From Tachypleus tridentatus (taxonomy: Eukaryota; Arthropoda; Merostomata; Xiphosura; Limulidae), in assembly GCF_004210375.1 (NCBI RefSeq), contig NC_134835.1:67176447-67240446 (forward strand): a DNA stretch of 64,000 bases, in the 5' to 3' direction. Below, one piece after another: positions 48,501 to 59,452 of the stretch. Numbering within the stretch: the stretch's first letter is position 1; the number at the start of each line of letters is the position of its first letter. The notes beneath the pieces were generated by a model. The model ran no database searches and was not told where the DNA came from. It worked only from the letters and a program-made list of their open reading frames with translations. A program made the position numbers and the translations under genes.

Positions 48501-51500
48501 TACTAATATACAAAAAATGGGCCAAACATGATTTATAAGAAATGATAACACGGAAGGTTGTTTCGTACAATTCATCAGTGATGCCTATCGTTAGTACTTT
48601 CGCAGAAATGTAGATTTATTTCTTTATTAAAGTATTGACTTCCTGTTGGGTTCCAGAAAGATTTGGAATATAATGTGCATAGTCATGACATTAATGGAGT
48701 TCTTGGACTACCCCATCGTTTCTGACCAAATAAGAATTCTGAAATATTTATAACGGAAACCCCAAGTTTTTCTGTTCTTTACTATAAGAACTCCACCCTA
48801 GTAAATTCAGGTCAACGACTCGAAGTTTCTGAAATATTAACTTGAGTTGACAGTCCATAATAGCTTTATGGCTAAGTTAATGACTGAAAATTATCACGCA
48901 AGGACTATTGATTCACCAAGTCTATTTGTTAACAACGTAAACAACTTAGGATCAGAGAAATATATATATAACTTTTTTCTCATAAAATTCTACACTTTAT
49001 TATTTTATAAAATACATTTCAAAGTCGATATTTTGATAACAAAAACTTCCGTAACAACCTATCTACTCAAACCAAAACACAATCTGGCAATAAACACAGG
49101 TAACTATATATGCCATTTTTACGCTACTACTTGTGGAATTAATAATACAGTAGTGCCTCGGTTCTCAAACTTAATCAGTTCCAGAAGGCTGATCGAAAAC
49201 CGATTTGTTCGAAAACCGAATCAATTTTTCCCATAAGAAACACTGTAAATTAAATTAGTCCGTTACAGACCTTCAAAAATTACGCATTATGAAGCATTTT
49301 AAGTAAAAATATTGCTTATTTATATCTGTATAATAATACTTATATGCATAAAGTCAACCACAAAAACTATAAACACAATTAAAAAGCAATAAATGAAAAT
49401 TTAACTTCACTTTACCTGTGCTGAGGAGAGTGATGGCGTAAGTGAAAGGTGGTGAGGAACGAGGAGAGTAGGAGGGTTATTATTGTTTAGAAGGGGAGTC
49501 ACCTTCCATAAAAACGTCAGGTAACTCTCCTTCTGGGGTTCTTTCTCATTTCTGTCTCTTCGCGCCATTACAACCTGCTTGAGACTCACTGGACCTATTT
49601 CTCACTGAAAACTTGTCTCATGAGGTTTGTTTCTACCTGCATTTTAAAATGTTTCTGATGTAAGACATGGCATTGTCATTGAAAAGGTTTATGCTGCGGT
49701 TTGCTACAGCTTTATCAGGGTGAAATTTTCCACAAAACTTTGTAACTCTCCCCATTTTCCACACATTCCTTGATCAGTGAACTAGAAGTATCCTCCCTTC
49801 CCTCCTCCTCATCTGAATACACTTCCTCAGTTGCCTTTTGTTGCTGCTCCTTCTGAAGGTCTTGGAGTTCTTCCGTGGTGAGCTCAGTGTTGTGGTCTTC
49901 CACCAACTTTTCCACATCATCATCACTCACATTTAAGCCCATACACTTGCCTAGTGAGACAATATCCTTGACAACAGGCTCAGCCTCAAAACCTTCAAAG
50001 TCTCTATTTGCTACTGAATCTGGCCACAATTTCTTCCAGGCTGAGTTCATGGTCCTCAAAGACACTTTCCTCTAGGCTTTGTCTATGATCCTCAAGCAAT
50101 GGAGGGTATTAAAGTGATTTTTCCAGAACTCTCTGAGGGTTAACTCTGTGTCAGAGGTCACTTCAAAGCACCTTTGAAACAGTGCTTTGGTGTAAAGTTT
50201 CTTAAAGTTCGTAATGACCTGCTGGTCCATAGGCTGAATGAGAGGAGTTATGTTAGGGGGCAAGAGCTTCATCGTAATGAAACTGTACTCCTCCACCAAC
50301 CCGTCCTCCAAGCCTGGTGGGTGAGTAGATGCATTGTCCATCACAAGAAGGGCCTTGAGTGGCGACTGTTTTTCCATGAGGTAATTCTTTACACTTGGAG
50401 CAAACACTTCATGGACCCACTCCATAAAAAAATCACTATTAGCCCTCCATATGGCATTTAGTTTACTTTTCAGGACATTATTTTTCTTAAAACCCTCGGG
50501 TTCTCAGAATGGTACACAAGCAAAAAGCTTAAGTTTTAAGTCCCCACTTGCATTACTACATAACAATAGAGTTAGCCTGTCCTTCATTGGCTTGTATCCT
50601 AGCAGTGACTTCTTCTCCTTGGTGATGTAAGTCCTCTTTGGCATTTTCTTTCAATAGAGGCCTGTCTCATCACAGTTGAACACTTGTTGGAGAATAAAAC
50701 CCTCAGCTTCTACATAGTCCTTAATTTCCCTAACAAATTTATCAGCAGCGTCTTTATTAGAACTGGCACCCTCCCCATATCTCACCACACTATGTATGCC
50801 ACTTCTCTTCCTAAATTTTTCAAACCACCCCCTACTAGCCTTAAAGGCATCACTTGTATAAGCACTCGTTTAAGGGTGTTTTTCAGGAGATCAGCATGCA
50901 ACTGCTTTGCTTTCTCACAAATGGTGGTCTCGGAAATACTATCACCAGCTAATTGTTTTTCGTTTACCCAAATCAACAACAGTTTTTCTACCTCTTCCAT
51001 TGTTTGTGATCTTTGTTTCGTAAGCACAGTCACTCCTTTTGTAACATCAGCTCCTTTGATGACCTCTTTATTTTTCAGTATGGTGCAGACTGTAGACTTC
51101 ACCATACCAAACTGTGTAGTAAGGTCAGACACGCGAACACCACTCTCATACTTCGCAATGAGATCTTTTTTCCCCTCTATTGTGGCTCTAACAACTTTTC
51201 TTTTTGGTTTACTGCTTTCATTATCCTTCTTTGACCCCATGGTGGCTTATTTAATCAGAATATTTAGAAAAACAAAAAAACAAAAAGAAAAACGAGAACG
51301 TTCACAGCAGATTTTAGCGGAGGTGTGAACTGAGTGACAGGACAGGTGCGGGTAAAATGTTTTGGGCAAGCTTGGCGTGGGCTGAAAATGGTCGAAGGGT
51401 CGTTCGGGTCATCAGTCGGATTATTTCGGGGGTTCGGGCCACGACAGCTTGATTCGGGAACCGAGTTTATGTTCGACAACCGAGACATTTTTTTCTCAAA

Positions 51501-54500
51501 CAATATGTTCGAAAACCAAATTTTTCGAGAAGGAGGTCGTTCGAGAACCGAGGTACCATTGTACATTGTTTTATGACTTGGGTTCATTCAATGCTAAAGA
51601 CATATGTGGAAATAAACCCAATAATGTCTCACGAGGTTGGGCTGTTTTGGAGAAATAGGTTTTCTTAAATTAATATTATAAGCTACCGATGAAAAATCAT
51701 ATGTATAATAACAAATAAAAGTTAATACAAATATATATATATCAATCATTGCAACAAATACTATCAACGAAAGTAAACGCTAAAAATATAAAGTAATTCT
51801 TACTTTTGGATCAAGTAAATTACAGTTTTTTAATACTATAAACTAATCCCACAGTCCATAGATAATCTTTTTAATAGAAATACTATTAGAGTTTATGATT
51901 TAGTGTTCTGATTTAAACGTTCTGTACTAGTTACTAGAGGGAGTTTTGATATCACGTAGTGATGTGTGACGACTAGAGCACTGTATATGTGTATCTGACA
52001 GGATGTCTCGAATATTTCTTAGGCTTTGACAAGAGTAATGCGATAACATAAAAACATCAGAGAGAGTTGTTTTTTAGAAAGTTAGTGAGTCGTTTACGTT
52101 GTTAACTATCGATTGCTAAGTTAGCGAGTCTGTTCGCCAACCAGTGTTTTGTTTGTGTCATTGATACTGAAATAAATTTAACAAGTAACTGACTATTTAG
52201 TTTTATGTGTACGTTAGGCCTATCGCTCGGTGAGGTTGGAGAGCCTTGCTTGTCGTGGACTAAAGTTTCCATTATTTTTTACCATTCAATTAAAATAAAC
52301 TTTATAAGAGGACAAACGTATCTTTAAAAGTAAAAAATTCAGTCATGATATTACACTTTTCATGTAACAAAAATTTTGACTAAAAGTTTTATTTTAATAT
52401 GTTTAACTTAGACAAATGTCCTTGAAAAACAACTTCGTGTTGTATGAAAATACAGAATGAAATAACTTATCCACATTTCTTAAAAAAGACATTATTTCAA
52501 ACACAAAGTAAAGAACACGATAGTTATAAATATTTCTGACCACCTGTCTATCCTGTATTACCAGTAGTGGTTTAGCGGTAAGTCTAAAAGTTTATCATGC
52601 TAAAAAACCGAATTTCGATACCTGGGGTGGGTACAGCACAGACAAACCAATGTGTAGTTTTGTGTTTCAAAACAAAGAAACAGGATAATCTATTCTATAT
52701 TAAAAAAATTTCATAAACCGAGTATGGAGTTGGGATCATTCGTAGTTAACTTTCTTAGGTGTCTGACAGTCTTCCAGTGGGATAGCGGTAAGTCGTTGGA
52801 TTCACAACACAAAAATCAAGGGTTCGATTTCCCTCGTTGGACAAAGAAGATAGCCAGATGTGGCTTTACTATAAGAAAGCACGTGCACACACATACACGT
52901 ATTCGACGAAAGTGAAAGCATAGTGTTTAATGTAGTTATATATAAATATCTGATAAGACAGTGTATCTGTACAGAAACAAACAAATAAAATAGGAGTAAT
53001 AATATATTTTCACCTGATACTAGGGATCGTACGTTATGATGAACTCTTAGGTTTATGCTATAAATGAATCATTTAATTACAGATAGGAATGTAAAGTCCA
53101 TTTTCTGTCATTAAGCGGAAAGGATACACAATAGGCTAATTGTGCTGTGCCATCCACGTGTATCGAAGCCCAGTTTATATCGTTATAGGCCTTCAGACTT
53201 ACCGCTAAGCTACTAGGAAACTATATATATATTAAGAGCAGCCTTTTTTCAAGAAATAAAAGATGTATAATATTGGAATAAAATTGGTTAGCAGAAAAAT
53301 AATTTCTTTAGGCATATTTGTTGCTAAACGTAGTTAACTGATCTCTAGGAAACTTGTAAGGACAGGCCATGCCATCATGGAGGCCACTGTATTGAGAAAA
53401 TGCCTGATCTACGTGACTCTAATTGGTTTAAATGTGATTGCGGGTTCTGGTTCAGTGGACTCACATGTGAAATGCGTAAGTTTATTATCCATTACGATAG
53501 TGATTAATCTATATATTGAAATGTAGTAAGAAAATAAAAACATTTTGTTTAAAGAAATAAAAAACAGAATTATGTGAACTAATATGATGTACATATCTTT
53601 CGATTATATTAATAATTAACGTTGTGGTTCACACCCAGGAGCTTCTCTTGAAAGTAACAATATACATTTAGTGGAATGATGCTCACAATAATTGAAGCAA
53701 AGTTCTTTTAATAGGTCTAACCTATTCCGCGTTGAGGAAGCTGATAAAAAGCACGTGTATTTTATGTATATGTAACAACAAGATGCAGCATTATGCAAAG
53801 TTTCTACTAAACCCAGAAAAGATTAAACGGTTTTTTCATTAAGAATTTTTTTCTCTCATTTAAAACGTTTTGGTGCTCAAACGTTTCGACGAATCAATCT
53901 TTTTAATTTCAACACTTTAGAACATTGTCACTTTTTTCTTGATGTTGTTGTTTTCTGCCAGGAAAGTTTGATGTGGAAATTTCTTATTGATGAAATGTTG
54001 CTTCGTCCATTTATCTGTTTGGCTTTTTTTTTTGATAAAACTAAGGTGAAAGGACGACAACTTTAATTTGAAAAACTAGAAAATATAACTATGAAGTTTA
54101 TGTGTTCTGATAAATGTAACTAACCAGTAGGGACTCGAGAGAATAAGTGTTTCAGCTTTAACATTAAGAGCATGATGTTTGTTCGTACGCCATCAAACGA
54201 AGTATTACAAACTTATGTCTTGCAGCCGTTCCACCTTATGTGCCATTCAGAAACTCTTTCTTCAAGCTGTCCGACTCTAGAATGATGTGGAATCAGTCAA
54301 AAACAGCGTGTGAAGAAGTAGGAGCTAAGTTGGCTGTGGTTCCTGACTCCGCCACCAATGACTTCCTGAAAAACCTAATCAACACCACGTACCAGGGTTT
54401 TCCAGCGAGCCACTGGATCGACGTTAGACGTTTGAAAGAGTGCAACTATACGACAATACATGGGTTTACTGATTGGGCCCCTGGCCAACCTCTCTGTAAC

Positions 54501-54647
54501 TACGACTGTGTCCACTTATGGTCGGCCTCGAACTTGATGTGGGACGACACTGACTGCAAGCATCTGTTCAACTATATTTGTGAAATCACATTTTTTAACC
54601 ATCAAGCTGGTTGTTCTATCATTTTAAAAATGTATGGTCGTTCTTAA
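45263..54647 (+). CDS. Secreted PAN-EGF-C-type lectin protein (3 exons)
   Basis: Exons 45263-45565, 53349-53475 and 54226-54647 join into about 283 residues. Exon 1: signal peptide (YWIFTVVLQLVV) and a PAN/apple domain with Cys in IEECTLVCSYRTTACRA and SKVCELL. Exon 2: EGF-like domain with six Cys spaced C-x4-C-x5-C-x14-C-x-C-x8-C. Exon 3: C-type lectin fold (MMWNQSKTACEEVGAKLAVV, HWIDV, FTDWAPGQP, MWDDTDC, YICEI) and stop TAA. No membrane segment follows, so it is probably secreted and could bind glycans or proteins in haemolymph or matrix. The usual sugar/Ca2+ triplet (EPN or QPD) reads QPL, so classical sugar binding is doubtful, although WDD is near the WND position. Intron 1 (7.8 kb) holds SINEs and a Tigger element. 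Function is inferred from the domains only. Confidence 0.85.
46213..46318 (+). repeat. SINE family B, diverged
   Basis: 'gcagtaagttttcgaacctc', 'caacgctaaagtccgtag', 'ttcgattctccgaggttgg', then 'gatggcccaatgtgcag'. In lectin intron 1. Confidence 0.65.
46418..46502 (+). repeat. SINE family B, strongly diverged
   Basis: 'cccacccacagtggtatgtc' and 'ttgtgagtagcgcacatat' resemble the head and middle of the a variant. Confidence 0.45.
46897..47114 (-). repeat. SINE family A, 5' truncated
   Basis: Antisense from 'gtttgtttttgaatttcacg' to the B box 'gacggggattcga', where homology stops; the A-box half of the head is missing. An ORF running from here to 47477 is a chance fusion. Confidence 0.92.
47115..48012. 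other. Lectin intron 1 sequence, nothing recognised
   Basis: No exon, RNA or repeat supported. Confidence 0.35.
48024..48146 (+). repeat. SINE family B (b variant), 11-bp target duplication
   Basis: 'gcccctcgctagtacagtgg', 'ctacggatttacaacgcta', 'tcaggggttcgattccctcg', tail with ACACAC. CCTTTGTCCGT (48013-48023) and CCTTTGCCCGT (48147-48157) differ at one base. Confidence 0.95.
48158..49145. other. Lectin intron 1 sequence, nothing recognised
   Basis: A+T-rich; the 48847-49236 open frame ends inside the Tigger terminus and has no protein likeness. Confidence 0.35.
49148..51561 (-). mobile_element. Tigger (pogo/Tc1-mariner superfamily) DNA transposon
   Basis: Ends: 'cagtagtgcctcggttctc' at 49148 and, complemented from 51561, 'caatggtacctcggttctc'. 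Both are flanked by TA (49146-49147, 51562-51563), the canonical pogo/mariner target duplication. Subterminal 'gttcgaaaaccga' motifs repeat at both ends. 2414 bp, antisense to the lectin gene whose intron 1 it occupies. Confidence 0.95.
49715..51240 (-). pseudogene. Tigger transposase (TIGD-like), lightly broken
   Basis: From ATG 51240: MGSKKDNESSKPKRKVVR, then a pipsqueak/CENP-B-type helix-turn-helix (GKKDLIAKYESGVRVSDLTT), a second CENP-B domain (SISETTICEKAKQLHADLL), and the DDE/D endonuclease: CDETG (about 50670), LLVMDNASTH (about 50330) and PLIQPMDQQVI (about 50235). It ends in an acidic C-terminus with stop near 49715. Damage seen: a one-base shift near 50820, TGG to TGA at 50651-50653, and shifts near 50520-50460 and 50070. 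Few lesions over 1.5 kb suggest a fairly recent death. Confidence 0.92.
51570..52555. other. Lectin intron 1 sequence
   Basis: Contains 52107-52260, which shares blocks with 39250-39290 and 39940-39975 (see findings). Otherwise nothing recognised. Confidence 0.4.
52560..52683 (+). repeat. SINE family B (a variant), diverged
   Basis: 'gtagtggtttagcggtaagt', 'gaatttcgatacctggggtg', 'ggtacagcacagac', A-rich tail. Confidence 0.8.
52769..52897 (+). repeat. SINE family B (b variant)
   Basis: 'cttccagtgggatagcggta', 'aagggttcgatttccctcgt', 'tggctttactataagaaagc', tail with alternating CA. Confidence 0.88.
53119..53217 (-). repeat. SINE family B (a variant), diverged
   Basis: 'tacacaataggctaattgtg', 'acgtgtatcgaagcccagtt', 'agacttaccgctaagctact'. 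It ends about 130 bp before lectin exon 2. Confidence 0.75.
53349..53475 (+). CDS. Lectin gene exon 2: EGF-like domain
   Basis: 42 codons plus one base: ETCKDRPCHHGGHCIEK...WFKCDCGFWFSGLTCEM. Acceptor CTCTAG at 53343-53348, donor GTAAGT at 53476. Entry phase 0 matches exon 1 and exit phase 1 matches exon 3; the split codon reads CCC (Pro). It lacks an ATG-initiated ORF of its own and is easy to miss. Confidence 0.85.
54226..54647 (+). CDS. Lectin gene exon 3: C-type lectin domain and stop
   Basis: Acceptor TCTTGCAG at 54218-54225. VPPYVPFRNSFFKLSDSRMM leads into the lectin fold, about 120 residues, then a short tail HQAGCSIILKMYGRS and TAA. Extra cysteines in CNYDC are unusual. Confidence 0.9.
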
Positions 54648-54665
54648 CTAAAAAGAAACAGATAG

Positions 54666-54671
54666 ATTAAA
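54666..54671 (+). terminator. Candidate polyadenylation signal ATTAAA
   Basis: Common variant hexamer 18 bp after the lectin stop codon, which would give a very short 3' UTR; chance occurrence is possible. Confidence 0.25.
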
Positions 54672-55735
54672 AACTAAAGAACTTGTAAGTTTGCTGGTTA
54701 TTTTTCTAGCAGGTTTTAATATTAGAAAAATAGAGATGGACATTGAAAACATCACTGCTTCGCGTCTACTACTAATATGTAAATTTTATTACGTTTATAT
54801 AATGTTAAAATATAACTCTAACGGAACATTTTCCAGTAAAATAATGTAATATATATATTAAATTTACTTTTTAGGGTGCTTCAATAATAATATAATACAC
54901 TTTAACACCTCTGTTATTGTTTCACACCTTGTCACTGGTTATTTATTCTGTGTTATTGTTTCATACATAGTAACTAATTATTCTGTGTTATTGTTTCATA
55001 CCTAGTCACTAATTATTCCGTGTTATTGTTTCATATCTTCTGACTAATTATTCCGTGTTATTCTTTCATATCTTCTCACTAATTATTCTGCGTATTGTTT
55101 TATACCTTGTCACTAATTTTTCTGTGTTATTGTTTCATACCCTGTTACTTATTATTCTGTTTTATTGTTTTACACTTAGTCACTAACTATTCTGTGTTAT
55201 TGTTTTATACCCTGTTATTGATTATTCTGTTTTATTGTTTCATATCTAGTTACTAACTACTCTGTGTTATTGTTTCATATTATATCACTAGTTATTATGT
55301 TTTATTGTTTTATACCGTACCACTGGTTATTCTGTGTTATTGTTTATATCGTGTCAGTGGTTATTTCGTGTTATTCTTTCATAACTTGTCAATGGTTATT
55401 CTGTGTTATTGTTCTATAATATATATGAATGATGCCATGTTGTTGTTTTATTCTATTACTGTTAGTGTACGTTACTGGTTTAAATAATTTTACTGGTTAT
55501 TCTATGTTACAGTTTTATGCTGTGTCACTAGTGATTCTACATTACTATGTTTTACTGTGTAACTTGTTTTTCTGTGTTACTGTACTATATCGTGTCGATG
55601 GTAGTTCTCTATTCTTGCTTTATGGCATATCGTAAACTTGCTTATACCGTGTCGATGGTAGTTTTGTATTTGTATTCTTGTTTAATGTCTGGTGATAGTA
55701 CTTCTGTGTTCTTGTTTTGTATTGTGTTTATAGTA

Positions 55736-56974
55736 CCAAGCTGTTGCATATGAAATGTCGGATTTTCAGACGCAAATTTGAAACTCGATTTTTATTGTCT
55801 GAAAGAGAAGCATAATCGTAAATTTGTCAGAATAATGTAGTGTATTACGTGGTTAATTTCAATCTCACTTTATTTTTCAGAAACTAAGGCATATTAATAA
55901 AACGGATAGAATTAATATTTGTGTAATTTTCTTGTGCGAGTTTCAAATTTGGTCACAATGCGGCGACAGCAGCTCCTAATATTATCACGCATTCGGTGAT
56001 GGCACAGCTTATGAGCACAAAGCACAGCGTTAGTTTAGAAGAATTCTCTCTGGTAACACAAGCCTTTAAAATGAGCCTCACGGTCGCCCTCATGCGGTCA
56101 TTAATGAGGAAGAATTGAAGGCCTTATATGAATTAGAGACCTACAAAACCGTGAGAAAACTTCCGAAAAACTTCTTGTCCATCATTCAACAGTTTCCCGA
56201 CATCTTGAATTAACTGGTAAGGTGAAAAAGTTCGGTAAATGGGTGCCTCACGAATTGACTAAAAACTATCCAAAAAGACAAGTTGAAATTTATTCTTCAC
56301 TCCTTACTCGCAGCAAAAATGACCCGTTACTCAGTAGAATTGTCATTTGTGGTAAAAAATGGATTACTTACGATAAACGACGACGATCCTGATAGAGGCT
56401 TCACTATGAGAAAGCATCAAAACTAGCTTTTCACCCTAAAAACATATGGTGGTCATCGGCAGGTGTGACCCACTATTCATTTTTAAACACAAAAGAAACA
56501 ATCACAATAGAGAAATATTGTTGCGAACTTGAAACTATGCATTGAAACGTGTCACGATAACATCCAGGAACAGTCAATCGCTGTGGACCCATACTTCTTC
56601 GTAACAATGCTCGACCTCATGTCTTACTTGTCACTATCCAGAAACTAAACGAACTACAGAATAAAACTTTACCTTATAAACCAGGTTCACCAGATCTGTC
56701 TACTACAAATGATAGCTATTTTAAACATTTAGGCATTTTTAAAGAAAAAAAAACCGTTTGCAAACCAAAGGTCAATTAAAAGTGCTTTCGAAGAATCATT
56801 TGCATCAAAGGACACCCAGTTCTAGAAAGATGGCATTGATAAACTAAACAACATGTTGTTAGGAATGTATTTAGTCTAAAGGAGCTTATTTTGGTTAAAT
56901 AAATTAAACAACAAAAGGATGTACTTGTTTCACATCGTCTTTAAAAATTTGATATTTTATATGCAACAGTCTCA
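55736..56974 (+). mobile_element. mariner-type DNA transposon
   Basis: Ends, both read inward: 'ccaagctgttgcatatgaaa' and 'tgagactgttgcatataaaa', about 30 bp each, flanked by TA (55734-55735, 56975-56976). 1239 bp, the usual mariner length. It sits inside the minisatellite. Confidence 0.88.
55958..56880 (+). pseudogene. mariner transposase, heavily mutated
   Basis: Fragments in shifting frames: GDGTAYEHKAQR and FRRILSGNTSLNEPHGRP-like near 56000-56090, KWVPHELTKNYPKRQVEIY and WITYD near 56237-56380 (including the catalytic Asp position), WWSSAGVTHYSFL near 56450, a decayed 'HNARPHV' region near 56610, and KDTQF near 56815. Numerous stops mark it as older than the Tigger copy. Confidence 0.85.
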
Positions 56975-57454
56975 TAGGTCTGTATCCTTGTTTTATACCA
57001 TGTAGGTGACAGTTCTGTATTTTTATTTTATACTGTGTCGATAGTAGTTCTGTATTCATGTTTTATACCGTGTAGGTGGTAGCTCTGTATTATTGTTTTA
57101 TACTGTGTCGATATTCATTCCGCATTATTGTTTTATACTGTGTCGATAGCACTTATGTATTGCAGTTTTATACCTTGTAAGTGATGGCTCTGTATTATTG
57201 TTTGATACTGTGTCGATATTAGTTCTGTGTTCTTGTTTTATACCGTGTAGGTTGGAGCTCTGTATATTTGTTTTATTTTGTGTAATTAGTAATTGTGTCG
57301 TTCTTGGTTGGTCTCTCTATATTTTCTCTGATGTTTCATAATACAAATAAATGTAAATGTTTTACTCGTTAAGTTTATCTAACTTGAACACCTACTTAAT
57401 TAATTCCCATTGTAAATTTTTCAATAATTGTTTTCAAGTTAGAGAAAAACTATG

Positions 57455-57729
57455 TTTGTTTGTTTTTGGATTTAGCGCAAAGCTACTCGAGGGCTATCTG
57501 CGCTAGCCGTCCCTAATTTAGCAGTGTAAGACTAGAGGAAAGACAGGTAGTCATCACCACCCACCGCCAATTCTTGGGCTACTCTTTTACTAATGAATAG
57601 TTGGATTGACTGTATCTTTATAACGCCCCCACGGCTGAAAGGGCGAGCATGTTTGGCGCGACGTGGATGCAAACCCGCAACCCTCAGATTACGAGTCGCT
57701 CGCCTTAACCCACCTGGCCATGCCGAGCC
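57455..57729 (-). repeat. SINE family A, 12-bp target duplication
   Basis: AGAAAAACTATG at 57443-57454 and 57730-57741. Full-length antisense copy with head 'cacctggccatgccgagcc'. Confidence 0.96.
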
Positions 57730-57861
57730 AGAAAAACTATGAAGGTACTGGATGATTCACGGCCACTCATGCCCTGCTTTTGTTGTTGTTTTAACCAACG
57801 AAAATCATGCAACAAGCATTATCTTACCATCAGATATATAGGCATAAATACCAAAATCTTT

Positions 57862-58120
57862 TAGTTATGGGCGTTCGACTTGTAATGTTAGGTTCTTGGG
57901 TTCGAATCCATGTCATGCCAAATATGCTCACCCTTTCTGCCGTGGTGACGTTATAAAGTCACGGTCAATTCCACTATTCTTTGGTTATAGAGTAGCCCAA
58001 GAATTGATGATGGGCGGTAAGGACTAATTGTCTTTTCACTAATATTACACTGCTAAATTAGGAACGGCTATAGCAGATAGCCCTGCTATAGTTTTACGCG
58101 AGATTCAAACCAAAACTCTT
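57862..58120 (+). repeat. SINE family A, diverged
   Basis: 'gttcgacttgtaatgttagg', 'cttgggttcgaatccatgtc', 'gggcggtaaggactaattgt', tail 'tacgcgagattcaaac'. Confidence 0.85.
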
Positions 58121-58129
58121 GCTATCTTA

Positions 58130-59220
58130 ATTTTTGAAATTTTGATCACTTTCTTTTTCAAAATTCTAGCTATCACCCTCTTTCTCCGTTACAATGGTTC
58201 TAACCTGTCGTTGATGTTTGAGCCACATTCTCCGAAAGTGAATCAAATAGTTTTGTGAGCACTTAATCTTTATATCAATTTATGAAAACATTTCGAGTAA
58301 CATACATGACCCCCACACTTCACTTTACACGCGCAAAGAGATGTGAAGACAATCCCCCGCTGTCTGGAGTGGATAAAAATAAATACTTATTGAGTGAATA
58401 GTAATACTAATTTTGTCCAATTATGTTTACATATCTTGCTAAACAATTTCATTACATGTACAAAAATTTTCCATGCTACAGCAGACGACAAACACCAATA
58501 GAAAAACACTACGCCCAACCTGGACTTTAGGCTATTTGAAATTATGTAGATAAAAAAGATTTATATTTATTAATGTGATATCTAAATTAAAAGTGCCGTT
58601 TTTATAAGAGTTTAAAATATTGAACGGACATGCAATTAAAAGACTGTAAATATATCTGAAGCTTTGATAGATGGCAGCACATATCCTAACTTGAACGTGA
58701 TCGCCACTGCAAATTAATCTTTGAGTGATGAATTAAAATCTTGTAATTTTCGAACTGACGTACTAAAGTTAACCACAACAAATAAAACGAGTTTTTGATT
58801 AGTTCAGTTTTAACAACATTATGAAACCAAATGCAATATTAATACGAAGCTGAAACTGTGGCTACAGAACATTTACGGATCTTCCTTCTCGAGGTTTTAA
58901 TTCACCACAAACTACTTCCTCCAGGACTCTTTGTACATGATTTTCAAGCATTAGTAGTATATATAACGTGTATTCAGTTTAGTGAATGTTTTAAAATACT
59001 TACATCTAAACAGTTCATCAAAAATCATGTTATTATTAAATATTGTTCATTCACGATAAGAAAATCAAGTTTTGATTAACATATCAAAATACATGGTGCA
59101 CGAATCAGAGAAAATACAAAAACACATAATATTTTGACAAAGGCTACTGGTTATTATATAGGACTACTTTCACAATGTAAATATTGAGATGGAACATTTT
59201 CATGTCCAACAATGGTAATT
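58130..59220. other. No gene recognised
   Basis: A+T-rich, no coding or repeat signature supported. Confidence 0.35.
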
Positions 59221-59225
59221 TTACA

Positions 59226-59307
59226 TATTTACAACTTTGAATTTCGAGATTCAATTCCCTCGGTGGACACAGCAGTTAGCCTAATGTGGCTTTGCAAGTA
59301 AACAAAT
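59226..59307 (+). repeat. SINE family B (b variant), head lost
   Basis: Starts at the B box ('cgagattcaattccctcggt') and continues 'ggacacagcagttagcctaa', 'tgtggctttgcaagtaaac'. Confidence 0.75.
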
Positions 59308-59329
59308 AACAGATCGATTCATTTCAAGT

Positions 59330-59452
59330 GACCCGTTGGCTCAGTAATAATTCTAATGGCTTATATGCTAAAGATCAGGTTTCGATACTCGTGATGGGTA
59401 CAGAACAAATAGTTCATTGTATAGCTTTAATTTTAATGACAAAAGAAAAAGA
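59330..59452 (+). repeat. SINE family B (a variant), diverged
   Basis: 'acccgttggctcagtaataa', 'aggtttcgatactcgtgatg', 'ggtacagaacaaatagttca', A-rich tail. Confidence 0.8.

Larger units (their letters stand above)
54893..57300. repeat. 35-37-bp minisatellite, split by a mariner
   Basis: First half 54893-55430: units like 'tctgtgttattgtttcatac' + 'cttgtcactaattat'. From 55430 to 55735 and again 56977-57300 a related unit: 'ggtagttctgtattcttg' + 'ttttataccgtgtcgat'. The array resumes on both sides of the transposon. Confidence 0.88.

Noticed and set aside
48847-49236. 129-codon ORF before the Tigger element
   Set aside because: Its end reads through the Tigger terminal repeat; no domain or splice support.
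50684-51328. 214-codon plus-strand ORF
   Set aside because: Antisense shadow of the Tigger transposase, whose minus-strand frame shows real domain motifs.
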